Assembly (NCBI GenBank): GCA_017613995.1 | Contig: JAGACT010000205.1 | Span: 1 to 5,788 of the forward strand | Direction: 5' to 3' | DNA length: 5,788 nucleotides | Source: Eubacteriaceae bacterium | Lineage (GTDB): Bacteria; Bacillota; Clostridia; Eubacteriales; Anaerofustaceae | Part shown: one piece after another, positions 1 through 5,788 of the stretch | Position numbering within the stretch: the first letter of the stretch is position 1 | How the letters are laid out: the number at the start of each line of letters is the position of its first letter | The notes under the pieces: model-generated | The model's input: only the letters and a program-made list of their open reading frames with translations | Told to the model about the DNA's origin: nothing | The model's database searches: none | Translations under genes and position numbers: made by a program

Positions 1-918
1 ACCATCGGCGGACAGTCGGCGGGCGGCGGAAGCACCTGCGCGCAGATGGGCTCGCTCATCAACGAGGGTCTTTTCCAGAAGGCCATCATCATGAGCGGCA
101 CCATGACCGGCGTGTACGGCAGCAGAGCCGGCATCACCTACGAAGAGGCCCAGAAGCAGGGCGAGGACTTCTTCAAGTACCTCGGAGTATCCACCCTTGA
201 GGAAGCCAGAAAGATCGACGCCGTTACCCTCCGCGACAAGTGCGAGGCATACAACGGAAGATTCTCCACCGTTGTGGACAACAAGTTCATCGACGGACAC
301 TTCGTGGAAAAGATGGTCAAGGGCGACCACATGAAGATGCCCATCATCATCGGCAACACCTCCACGGAGTTTCGGACTCCTCTCGGCGGAGACAACATGG
401 AAGAATTCCGCGCCAACGCCAAGGCGGCCCTGGGCGATCAGGCGGATGCGTTCCTGGCAGCCTGCGGAGACGATTTCGAGGAAGCCAAGAAGAAGAGCGC
501 GGTATGCGGCTTCGAGATGACCTTCAGAGCCATGAAGGAATGCGACAAGGCTCAGGGCATCGACTATCCCACGTACTACTACGTATTCAATCCCGAGATC
601 CCCGGATGGGACAATCCCGGAACCTTCCATTCATCCGACCTCTGGTTCTTCTTCGAGAACCTGGCCAAGTGCTGGAGACCCTTCAAGGGCAACCACTACG
701 ATCTGTCCCGCCAGATGTGCAACTACTGGGCCAACTTCATGAAGACCGGCGATCCCAACGGCGTGGACAACGACGGAGCCCCCATGGAGACCTGGAAGCA
801 GTATTCCATCGAAGAGCCCAACGCCATGTGGTTCAACAACGACGGTCCGAAACTCCAGGTGACCGAGCCCGCGGACGTGCTCAAGCCCCTCGTTGAGAAT
901 TACAAGTCAAAGCTCTGA
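1..918 (+). CDS. Carboxylesterase type B, 5'-truncated by window edge
   Basis: This is the C-terminal ~305 residues of an alpha/beta-hydrolase of the carboxylesterase type B family, which hydrolyses carboxylic esters. The natural substrate is unknown. The reading frame is open from base 1, where it already encodes the nucleophile elbow GGQSAGG with the catalytic Ser at bases 16-18. An ATG at 46 lies inside the conserved domain and is not the true start. The probable charge-relay Glu is in GNTSTEF (bases 367-369), and the catalytic His is in TFHSSDLW (bases 628-630). About 195 N-terminal residues, including the oxyanion-hole loop, are therefore outside the window. It is followed at once by a paralogue whose ribosome binding site overlaps this gene's stop, so the two are co-transcribed. 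The family call is near certain. Substrate and localisation cannot be read. Confidence 0.93.
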   Translation, partial: TIGGQSAGGGSTCAQMGSLINEGLFQKAIIMSGTMTGVYGSRAGITYEEAQKQGEDFFKYLGVSTLEEARKIDAVTLRDKCEAYNGRFSTVVDNKFIDGHFVEKMVKGDHMKMPIIIGNTSTEFRTPLGGDNMEEFRANAKAALGDQADAFLAACGDDFEEAKKKSAVCGFEMTFRAMKECDKAQGIDYPTYYYVFNPEIPGWDNPGTFHSSDLWFFFENLAKCWRPFKGNHYDLSRQMCNYWANFMKTGDPNGVDNDGAPMETWKQYSIEEPNAMWFNNDGPKLQVTEPADVLKPLVENYKSKL

Positions 919-922
919 GGAG
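917..922 (+). promoter_or_regulatory. Shine-Dalgarno site overlapping upstream stop codon
   Basis: GAGGAG lies 7 bases before the ATG at 930, and its first two bases are the last two of the upstream TGA. This supports 930 as the start of the second esterase and indicates translational coupling of the pair. Confidence 0.8.
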
Positions 923-929
923 TAATGTC

Positions 930-2468
930 ATGCTCAGAGAAGTAAAGACAGAAAACGGCTGGGTAAGGGGGCTCCCCGCGGCTGATCCCAGGATCACCGC
1001 CTTCAAGGGGATCCCCTTCGCGGCCCCTCCCGTGGGAGAGCTCAGATGGAAGGGCCCCCAGCCCGCAGAGGACTGGGTGGGCGTCAGAGAGTGCTTCACC
1101 TTCGGCCCCATCGCCATGCAGAAGATGCCCGGCCTGGATCCCGACAACATCTACTCCAGGGAATGGAACGTGGACACCAACCTGGAAATGAGCGAGGACT
1201 GCCTGCAGCTGAACGTGTGGACGCCCGCAAAGAGCGCCGACGAGAAGCTGCCCGTAATGGTATGGTTCTACGGAGGAGGACTCCAGGAGGGTCATCCCTC
1301 CGAGATGGAGTTCGACGGCGAGCGGATAGCCAGAAGGGGAGTGATCCTCGTATCGGTCAACTACAGGGTGAATATCTTCGGATTCTTCGCCCATCCCGAG
1401 GTGACCGCCACCGCCGAGGACCGCTGCTACACCAACTTCGGAAGCTATGACCAGCGTTTCGGCCTCATGTGGGTAAAGCGCAACATCGCAGCCTTCGGAG
1501 GAGATCCCGACAACATCACGATTTTCGGACAGTCGGCCGGAGGCAGAAGCGTCCTCTTCCAGCTGTGCAGCCCCTTAAACGACACCGACCACATCAAGAG
1601 AGCCATCTCCATGAGCGGCGGAGGCATCAACTACATGTCCATGATGGCCTACCTGCCCCTGAAGCAGGCAGAGGAGAACGGAGTCAAATTCTTCGAGTTC
1701 CTGGGGGTCAAGAGCCTCGAGGAAGCAAAGCAGATCGATTCCTTCACCATCCGCGACAAGATGCTGGAGTTCGCCGAGAAGACCGGCATCCGCTGGGGCT
1801 TCAACGTGGACGGAGTCTTCGCTCCCGAGGATCCCGCAGACATGCTGGCTGAGGGAAAGAGGCTCAACGTGCCCCTGATGGCGGGACATACCACCGGCGA
1901 CATGGGAGACGCCTTCGGGCGCAAGCCCACCAAGGAATCCATCCGCGACCAGATAATCGCCCTGGTGGGTGAGAAGGACGCCGAAGAGGTCCTGAAGGCC
2001 GCGAACTACGATTCCGCGAGCCTGGACGAACTCAAGGACGCCCTGAAGGTCAACGGTCAGCGCTTCGGAGTCAAGCTCCTGCACATGAAGGGCGCCGACG
2101 ACGGCATGAAGGAGTACTTCTACTGCTTCGGACCCGAGATGCCCGGCTGGGACGATCCCGGCGCGTTCCACTCATCGGATCTGTGGTTCGTGTTCGAGAC
2201 CCTGGCCAAGTGCTGGAGACCCTTCAAGGGCAAGCATTACGACCTGGCGCGCCAGATGTGCAACTACTGGACCAACTTCGCCAGGACCGGCGACCCCAAC
2301 GGAGCGGACAGCGACGGAGCTCCGATGCCCGAGTGGAGGAACTTCACCAACGAAGATCCCTTCTGCATCGTGTTCGACGACGTCTGCCACGCCCAGTCCG
2401 AGCCCGACAGGCCCGCTGTGGAGCTGCTGCTCTCGAAGCTGGCGGAGCGCAAGTGGAGAAAGAAGTAA
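930..2468 (+). CDS. Carboxylesterase type B, complete
   Basis: This is a 512-residue ester hydrolase of the carboxylesterase type B family, a normal length for bacterial members. The N-terminal sheet region has FKGIPFAAPPVGELRW at residues 25-40. The family signature EDCLQLNVWTP is at 89-99. The oxyanion loop is FYGGG (113-117), with Tyr where HGGG is usual. The nucleophile motif FGGDPDNITIFGQSAGG (189-205) holds Ser202. The probable acid is Asp324 in GHTTGD, aligned with Glu in the upstream copy, and the catalytic His is His414 in AFHSSDLW. The N-terminus starts directly in the domain with no signal peptide, so it is probably cytoplasmic. It shares much of its C-terminal third with the upstream copy, including a 32-base identical stretch (661-692 and 2202-2233). 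A terminator follows 12 bases after the stop. Substrate is unknown. Confidence 0.95.
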   Translation: MLREVKTENGWVRGLPAADPRITAFKGIPFAAPPVGELRWKGPQPAEDWVGVRECFTFGPIAMQKMPGLDPDNIYSREWNVDTNLEMSEDCLQLNVWTPAKSADEKLPVMVWFYGGGLQEGHPSEMEFDGERIARRGVILVSVNYRVNIFGFFAHPEVTATAEDRCYTNFGSYDQRFGLMWVKRNIAAFGGDPDNITIFGQSAGGRSVLFQLCSPLNDTDHIKRAISMSGGGINYMSMMAYLPLKQAEENGVKFFEFLGVKSLEEAKQIDSFTIRDKMLEFAEKTGIRWGFNVDGVFAPEDPADMLAEGKRLNVPLMAGHTTGDMGDAFGRKPTKESIRDQIIALVGEKDAEEVLKAANYDSASLDELKDALKVNGQRFGVKLLHMKGADDGMKEYFYCFGPEMPGWDDPGAFHSSDLWFVFETLAKCWRPFKGKHYDLARQMCNYWTNFARTGDPNGADSDGAPMPEWRNFTNEDPFCIVFDDVCHAQSEPDRPAVELLLSKLAERKWRKK

Positions 2469-2480
2469 GATCACATTATC

Positions 2481-2508
2481 AAAGGCATGGCTTCGGCCAT
2501 GCCTTTTT
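2481..2508 (+). terminator. Rho-independent terminator of the esterase genes
   Basis: A perfect 11-bp inverted repeat (arms 2481-2491 and 2496-2506) closes on a TTCG tetraloop with a C-G closing pair, the very stable cUUCGg type. The stem's end runs into five consecutive T (2504-2508). It starts 12 bases after the esterase stop. On the opposite strand the trailing T run is short, so it mainly serves the plus strand. Confidence 0.88.
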
Positions 2509-2531
2509 AAACAGTGACTTTGCTTTGCGGT

Positions 2532-2562
2532 AAAAAAAACAGCCTTCCCGCGGGAAAACTGT
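2532..2562 (-). terminator. Rho-independent terminator of the glutamine synthetase operon
   Basis: Read on the minus strand, arms at 2562-2553 and 2548-2539 pair over about 10 bp, including two G-U pairs, around a CGCG loop. A run of eight T (2539-2532) follows. The hairpin begins 4 bases after the stop codon of the ANTAR gene, which marks the 3' end of the leftward operon. Confidence 0.88.
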
Positions 2563-2566
2563 CTTC

Positions 2567-3148
2567 TCAGTAGGTGGCGATGATCTCCTCCGCGATCTCC
2601 CTTTTGGAGACGCAGCGGTCCATCGCCTGCTTTTCTATGTAGCGGTGGGCCCTGGGCTCGTCCATCTTCAGCTGGGAGATGAGTATCCACTTGGCCCGGT
2701 TCACCAGGCGGATCTCCTCCATCTTCTCCTCGAAGGACAGCGTTTTCTTTTCGGTCATCCTAAGGCGCTCCCGGGCGCTCTCCATCCAGTCCAGGGCCAG
2801 GGCCATGAGGGAGCGGGACACCGGCTTTGTCAGGGTGAACACGCCCCGGGATACCGCCTCCGAACGGATCTCCTCCATCACCTCTTCCCTCAGAAGCATC
2901 AGCACCACCGTCCCCGCGGAGGAAGCCGTATCCATGGCGAAGCCCACCCCCGCGTCGTCCGGCAGGGGCGAGTTTATGATGATGTAATCGTAGCTGCGTT
3001 CGTTCCAGGCCCGTTTGGCGGCGTTCACGGAGGAGACGACCCTGACGGGCTGGTAGCGGGACGAGGGGAGCAGCGAGAGAACAGAGCTGTTCAGTTTGTC
3101 CGCAGCCGATACGATCATTACGCTGTATACGTGCTCCATCAGACTCAT
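2567..3148 (-). CDS. ANTAR-domain RNA-binding regulator with degenerate receiver
   Basis: This 193-residue protein has an N-terminal receiver-like fold (about 7-115), a helical linker (about 118-145) and a C-terminal ANTAR domain (about 140-192). ANTAR domains bind paired RNA hairpins and cause antitermination. The ANTAR call rests on A152-K153-x-x-L156, E164, A167-H168 and the QAM turn (174-176), then REIAEEII near the end. The receiver is atypical: Asn59 in IIINSPLPDD sits where the phosphoacceptor Asp belongs, and Ser14-Ala15 replace the paired acidic residues. Lys108-Pro109 is kept. Classical Asp phosphorylation is therefore unlikely. The ATG at 3148 is preferred because GGAAGG (3160-3155) lies 6 bases upstream; Met4 would be too distant. 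The gene follows the glutamine synthetase by 27 bases and is last in the operon, so it probably controls nitrogen-assimilation transcripts, which is an inference from context. Confidence 0.9.
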   Translation of the reverse strand: MSLMEHVYSVMIVSAADKLNSSVLSLLPSSRYQPVRVVSSVNAAKRAWNERSYDYIIINSPLPDDAGVGFAMDTASSAGTVVLMLLREEVMEEIRSEAVSRGVFTLTKPVSRSLMALALDWMESARERLRMTEKKTLSFEEKMEEIRLVNRAKWILISQLKMDEPRAHRYIEKQAMDRCVSKREIAEEIIATY

Positions 3149-3175
3149 GGGGAGCCTTCCTTTCTTCGTGTCGGA

Positions 3176-4393
3176 TCAGTGTGCTTTGCAGTAGATGGAC
3201 AGGATCTCTTCGGGTATGTGCCTTCTTATGAATTCGCTGGCCTCCGCGGCGTCCCGGGCCTCCCTGAGGCTTGCGGGGAGCTTCTCGAAGCGGGAGAGGA
3301 CGGCCTCCTCCGCGGTGTAGAAATTGATGTCTGCGGGTGGGCACAGGACCATCTGCTCTCTGATGCCCTCCAGGGCCGCGTAGATCATCAGGGTGAAGGC
3401 CAGGTAGGGGTTCGCGCCGGGATCCGGGCTTCTGAGCTCCGCCCTGCGGTACTGCCCGCTGGCGGCGGGGATCCTGACCAGCTGGGAGCGGTTCTGCTCC
3501 GACCAGGAGATGTACATGGGGGCCTTGTTGGCGCCGAGCCTCCTGTAGGAGTCTTCGGTGGGGTTCAGAAAGGCGCTCATGGCGCCGGCGTTTCCGAGGA
3601 TTCCCGCTATCATGTGGCTGAAGGCCCCCGTGTCGTCGAAGGGCTTCAGGGACATGTTGATGTGGAACCCGTTGCCGGGCCTGCCCTCCAGGGGCTTGGG
3701 GGAGAAGTCCGCCGCCATGCCGTTGCGGCTGGCGATGGTCCTTACCACTCTCTGGAAAGTGACGGCGTCGTCCGCGGCCTTCAGGGCGCCGGCGTATCGG
3801 AAGTCTATCTCGTTCTGGCCCGGGCCCTCCTCGTGGTGGGAGCTCTCGGGATAGATGCCCATCTGTTCCAGGGTGAGGCAGATGTCGCGCCTGATATTCT
3901 CTCCATTATCGTCCGGAGCTATGTCCATGTATCCCGCTTCGTCGCAGGGTATCTTGGTTGCTTTTCCGTCGTCGTCCAGCTGGAAGAGGTAGAATTCCTG
4001 CTCCGAACCGAAGGTGAACTCGTATCCCGCATCAGCCGCCTCCGCCACGGCCTTCTTCAGAAGCGACCTGGTGTCGCACACGAAGGGAGTGCCGTCGGGA
4101 CGGGTTATGGATGTGAACATCTGGACCACGCGGCCGTGCTCCGGTCTCCAGGGAAGGGGCATCAGGGTGTCCGGCTCCGGATGCAGCAGCAGGTCGCTGT
4201 ACATCTCGTCCCCGAAGCCCGCTATGGCTGAGGCGTCGACGGCGATGCCGTCATCGAAGGCCCTCCCGAGCTCATGGGGCATTATGGCGATGTTCTTCTG
4301 CTTTCCGAAAACGTCGCAGAAGGCCAGACGTATGAACTTCACGTCCTCCTCCATGGCGTACTGAATGACCTCTTCTTTTGAATAATCCATCAC
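3176..4393 (-). CDS. glnA: Glutamine synthetase family protein, short type I-like
   Basis: Glutamine synthetase joins ammonium to glutamate using ATP. The N-terminal beta-grasp domain has VDASAIAGF (52-60), with Asp53 matching the conserved catalytic Asp. Metal and substrate residues are present: E131 and E133 in GSEQEF, E188 and E195 in HHEEGPGQNE, His244 in NGFHINMSL, NRS at 301-303, and ELRSPDP with NPYLAF (319-333). At 405 residues it is roughly 40 shorter than typical type I enzymes. It ends soon after LPASL, without the usual C-terminal tail. Lys290 in GANKAP replaces the loop Glu of the common GYEAP motif. The start is a GTG at 4393 with AAAGG 8 bases upstream; the adjacent ATG at 4390 is equally possible. 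It lies 15 bases after the GXGXG gene and 27 before the ANTAR gene. The family is secure. Whether it makes glutamine or another gamma-glutamyl product is less so. Confidence 0.92.
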   Translation of the reverse strand: MMDYSKEEVIQYAMEEDVKFIRLAFCDVFGKQKNIAIMPHELGRAFDDGIAVDASAIAGFGDEMYSDLLLHPEPDTLMPLPWRPEHGRVVQMFTSITRPDGTPFVCDTRSLLKKAVAEAADAGYEFTFGSEQEFYLFQLDDDGKATKIPCDEAGYMDIAPDDNGENIRRDICLTLEQMGIYPESSHHEEGPGQNEIDFRYAGALKAADDAVTFQRVVRTIASRNGMAADFSPKPLEGRPGNGFHINMSLKPFDDTGAFSHMIAGILGNAGAMSAFLNPTEDSYRRLGANKAPMYISWSEQNRSQLVRIPAASGQYRRAELRSPDPGANPYLAFTLMIYAALEGIREQMVLCPPADINFYTAEEAVLSRFEKLPASLREARDAAEASEFIRRHIPEEILSIYCKAH

Positions 4394-4401
4394 AAAAACT
4401 A

Positions 4402-4406
4402 CCTTT
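4402..4406 (-). promoter_or_regulatory. Shine-Dalgarno site of the glutamine synthetase gene
   Basis: Read on the minus strand this is AAAGG. It sits between the stop of the GXGXG gene (4409) and the GTG at 4393 (8-base spacer) or the ATG at 4390 (11-base spacer). The spacing slightly favours GTG, while codon preference favours ATG. Confidence 0.55.
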
Positions 4407-4408
4407 CT

Positions 4409-5128
4409 TCAATTAGCCACGTAAAGCTGTCTGTAGGGATTGCTGCTGTCAGGGGTGACGACCGTAAAGCCGCCTTCCGTGATCCTGCCGGGATCGAGGC
4501 CGAACACTTCGCAGTAATCCGCAAGATATCCTTCGAGGGCTTCCATGTCTTCGTCCGTCGCTTTTCTCACGTTTACCTGCACGGGGAATCGGACCCCCTC
4601 GCAGTCCCCCCTGAGATAAAGAGTGCCTCCGTGCATGCCGGTGCAGGGGAATTCCCCCACGATCCTCTCCGGGCCGCTATCCAGCCCCAGCACGATGATT
4701 ATGCCGCCGGCCTGGTATTCCCCGAGAAAGCTGCCGGCGCGCCCTCCGATCACCATGACCGGTAAGCTGTCGCCGTAGGCCTTCATGTGGATGCCGGCCC
4801 GGTAGCCCGCGTTTCCTCTCACGTAGATCCTGCCGCCTCTCATGCCGTAGCCCGCGGCGTCGCCGATGCTGCCGTGGATCACTATCCTGCCGGCGTTCAT
4901 GGTGTCGCCCACCGCGTCCTGGGCGTTGCCCCTGACCGTGATGGTGCCTCCGTTGAAGTATGCTCCCAGGGCATTGCCCGGTACTCCCTCTATGTCGATA
5001 TCGCATCCGCTCATGCCCGCGGCGATGAATCTCTGCCCGCAGCAGTCCGCAAGGGTCGCGGCCCCGCCGCTTCGTCTAATCAGCTCGTTGAGCTCCCTGT
5101 GTTCAAGACCTCTGGTTTCTATAAGCAT
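4409..5128 (-). CDS. Glutamate synthase GXGXG-domain subunit, stand-alone
   Basis: This 239-residue protein corresponds to the C-terminal right-handed beta-helix (GXGXG) domain of the glutamate synthase large subunit. In the fused enzyme that domain packs against the FMN and glutaminase domains and helps hold the ammonia tunnel. Five successive glycine-rich turns are visible, at about residues 51-67, 67-86, 86-105, 105-129 and 129-148, each ending in a pattern like GGxIxVRG. A shorter turn, GGTLYLRG, is at 167-174, and the last ~60 residues are helical. The N-terminus (TRGLEHRELNELIRR) matches the usual family beginning, supporting the ATG at 5128 although its ribosome site is unusually distant. 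It lies 109 bases after the FMN-domain gene and 15 before the glutamine synthetase. It has no catalytic role by itself and should act in complex with the neighbouring subunit. Confidence 0.92.
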   Translation of the reverse strand: MLIETRGLEHRELNELIRRSGGAATLADCCGQRFIAAGMSGCDIDIEGVPGNALGAYFNGGTITVRGNAQDAVGDTMNAGRIVIHGSIGDAAGYGMRGGRIYVRGNAGYRAGIHMKAYGDSLPVMVIGGRAGSFLGEYQAGGIIIVLGLDSGPERIVGEFPCTGMHGGTLYLRGDCEGVRFPVQVNVRKATDEDMEALEGYLADYCEVFGLDPGRITEGGFTVVTPDSSNPYRQLYVAN

Positions 5129-5140
5129 AATTGTACCAAA

Positions 5141-5146
5141 CCCCCT
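5141..5146 (-). promoter_or_regulatory. Distant Shine-Dalgarno site of the GXGXG gene
   Basis: Read on the minus strand this is AGGGGG, but the spacer to the ATG at 5128 is 12 bases, longer than the usual 5-9. No closer purine-rich site is present, and no ATG, GTG or TTG lies between it and 5128. Translation may be weak or modulated by structure in the leader. Confidence 0.45.
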
Positions 5147-5165
5147 GTCGGTTTTATAATCTTTC

Positions 5166-5220
5166 GCGCCGAAAACCGCACGGTATGCACCGAAAAACGG
5201 CTCAGAGCGCGGTTTTGCGC
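5166..5220 (-). repeat. Interrupted inverted repeat in the leader of the GXGXG gene
   Basis: On the minus strand, GCGC plus AAAACCGC (5220-5209) can pair with GCGGTTTT (5179-5172) and, after a 2-base bulge, GCGC (5169-5166). This gives a 12-bp stem around a 29-base loop. Inside the loop, two short hairpins are possible: CCG/CGG around TTTTT, and CGGT/ACCG around GCAT. They share bases, so they are alternatives. No T-run follows, so it is not a standard terminator. It lies in the 109-base gap between two operon genes and could be an RNA processing, attenuation or stability element. Function is inferred only. Confidence 0.5.
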
Positions 5221-5237
5221 AGTAAATCTTCCTGATA

Positions 5238-5788
5238 TCATTCTCCCGCGTGCAGGATGCCGAGGATGTCCAGCTCCTTTTGTGTCAGTCCGATGCCCCT
5301 CAGCATCAGGCGGTTGCCCCTCAGGGCCTCTATGGAGTTGATGCCCATGCCTCCCATCATCTCGGTGATCTCCCTCTGCCAGGCGTTCATCAGGTTGACG
5401 AGCCTTTCGGCGCCGGCTTCGGGATCCAGCCTCGTCACCAGCTCAGGCTTCTGGGTGGCGATGCCCCAGCTGCACACTCCGGTGTGGCAGCTGCGGCACA
5501 GATGGCATCCCAGGGCCAGCAGGGCCGCGGTGCCCACGTAGCAGGCGTCGGCCCCCAGGGCCACGGCCTTCACCACGTCCGCGGAGGAGCGGATGGACCC
5601 GCCGGCCACCAGGCTCACGGTGTTGCGGATGCCCTCCTCCCGGAGGCGCTGGTCCACGCTGCTGAGGGCCAGCTCGATGGGGATGCCCACGTGATCACGG
5701 ATGCGGGTGGGGGCCGCGCCGGTGCCACCCCGGAAGCCGTCGATGGCGATGATGTCCGCCCCGGACCGGGCGATGCCGCTGGCGATGG
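5238..5788 (-). CDS. Glutamate synthase FMN/3Fe-4S domain subunit, 5' end outside window
   Basis: This is the C-terminal ~183 residues of the FMN-binding catalytic domain of glutamate synthase, which reduces the 2-iminoglutarate intermediate to glutamate. The frame stays open to the window edge. It encodes IASGIARSGADIIAIDG, then GFRGGTGAAPTRIRD, so an internal GTG at 5690 is not the start. Later come VAGGSIRSSADVVKA and GADACYVGTAALLALGC, typical of the FMN barrel's phosphate-binding side. The motif CxxCxxCxxxxC has Cys codons starting at 5507, 5498, 5489 and 5474. The first, third and fourth match the C-x5-C-x4-C ligands of the 3Fe-4S cluster in bacterial GltB. It ends INSIEALRGN..LRGIGL..KELDILGILHAGE without a GXGXG domain, which is encoded by the next gene. 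This is the split, archaeal-like layout. The redox partner is not in view. Confidence 0.94.
   Translation of the reverse strand, partial: IASGIARSGADIIAIDGFRGGTGAAPTRIRDHVGIPIELALSSVDQRLREEGIRNTVSLVAGGSIRSSADVVKAVALGADACYVGTAALLALGCHLCRSCHTGVCSWGIATQKPELVTRLDPEAGAERLVNLMNAWQREITEMMGGMGINSIEALRGNRLMLRGIGLTQKELDILGILHAGE

Noticed and set aside
46..48. ATG at 46 as the start of the first esterase.
   Set aside because: The frame is open upstream and encodes the nucleophile elbow with the catalytic Ser at 16-18, so the real start is left of the window.
1575..2171. A 198-codon minus-strand open frame within the second esterase.
   Set aside because: It lies wholly inside a well-supported gene and shows no domain, consistent with an antisense shadow.
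2645..4231. A 528-codon open frame on the plus strand, antisense to the ANTAR and glutamine synthetase genes.
   Set aside because: Its translation is low-complexity and rich in Gly, His and Arg with no recognisable domain. It spans the gap between two well-supported minus-strand genes and is a GC-driven shadow.
5131..5160. Plus-strand promoter-like pair: TTGTAC at 5131-5136 and TATAAT at 5155-5160, spacer 18, pointing antisense into the FMN-domain gene.
   Set aside because: The -10 is perfect but the -35 matches poorly, and no plus-strand gene lies downstream. A chance match in an A+T-rich gap is more likely.
5129..5237. Possible ANTAR target: two adjacent hairpins with six-base loops having A at position 1 and G at position 4.
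   Set aside because: I checked ANNGNN hexamers on the minus strand for flanking pairing and found none with a usable stem. The short gaps at 4394-4408 and 3149-3175 also lack one. The target, if any, is probably upstream of the operon or elsewhere.
5688..5690. GTG at 5690 as the start of the FMN-domain gene.
   Set aside because: Conserved FMN-domain sequence (GFRGGTGAAP and more) continues upstream in the same frame to the window edge.

Overview
The window looks like a chromosomal segment of a fairly GC-rich anaerobic Bacillota, most likely a Clostridia-type gut or rumen bacterium. This is inferred from three things: strong Shine-Dalgarno sites, a glutamate synthase split into separate domain genes, and a type I-like glutamine synthetase sitting beside an ANTAR regulator. 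No rRNA, tRNA, phage, insertion sequence or CRISPR element is visible. The genus cannot be fixed from the sequence alone.

Left block, plus strand (1-2468): two tandem type B carboxylesterases. The first lacks its N-terminal ~195 residues because the window begins just before its nucleophile elbow. The second is complete (512 aa). They are paralogues, and the ribosome binding site of the second overlaps the stop codon of the first. The pair ends at a strong terminator (2481-2508).

Right block, minus strand (5788 down to 2567): a nitrogen-assimilation operon read from right to left. The order is the FMN/iron-sulphur domain of an archaeal-type glutamate synthase (5' end outside the window), the separate GXGXG domain of the same enzyme, a short glutamine synthetase homologue, and an ANTAR-domain regulator. 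It ends at its own terminator (2532-2562). The two blocks converge on a 98-base intergenic stretch holding the two terminators.

The right block reads as a GS/GOGAT module carrying its own regulator: GS makes glutamine from glutamate and ammonium, and GOGAT turns glutamine plus 2-oxoglutarate into two glutamates. The N-terminal glutaminase domain and the electron-donating subunit are not in view and may lie beyond the right edge. ANTAR proteins bind RNA and act by antitermination. The most interesting points are a GS that has lost a catalytic or feedback loop glutamate and its C-terminal tail, a regulator whose receiver has lost its phosphoacceptor Asp, and a structured 109-base leader between the two glutamate synthase genes. 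No wholly new system is evident; these are unusual variants of known parts.
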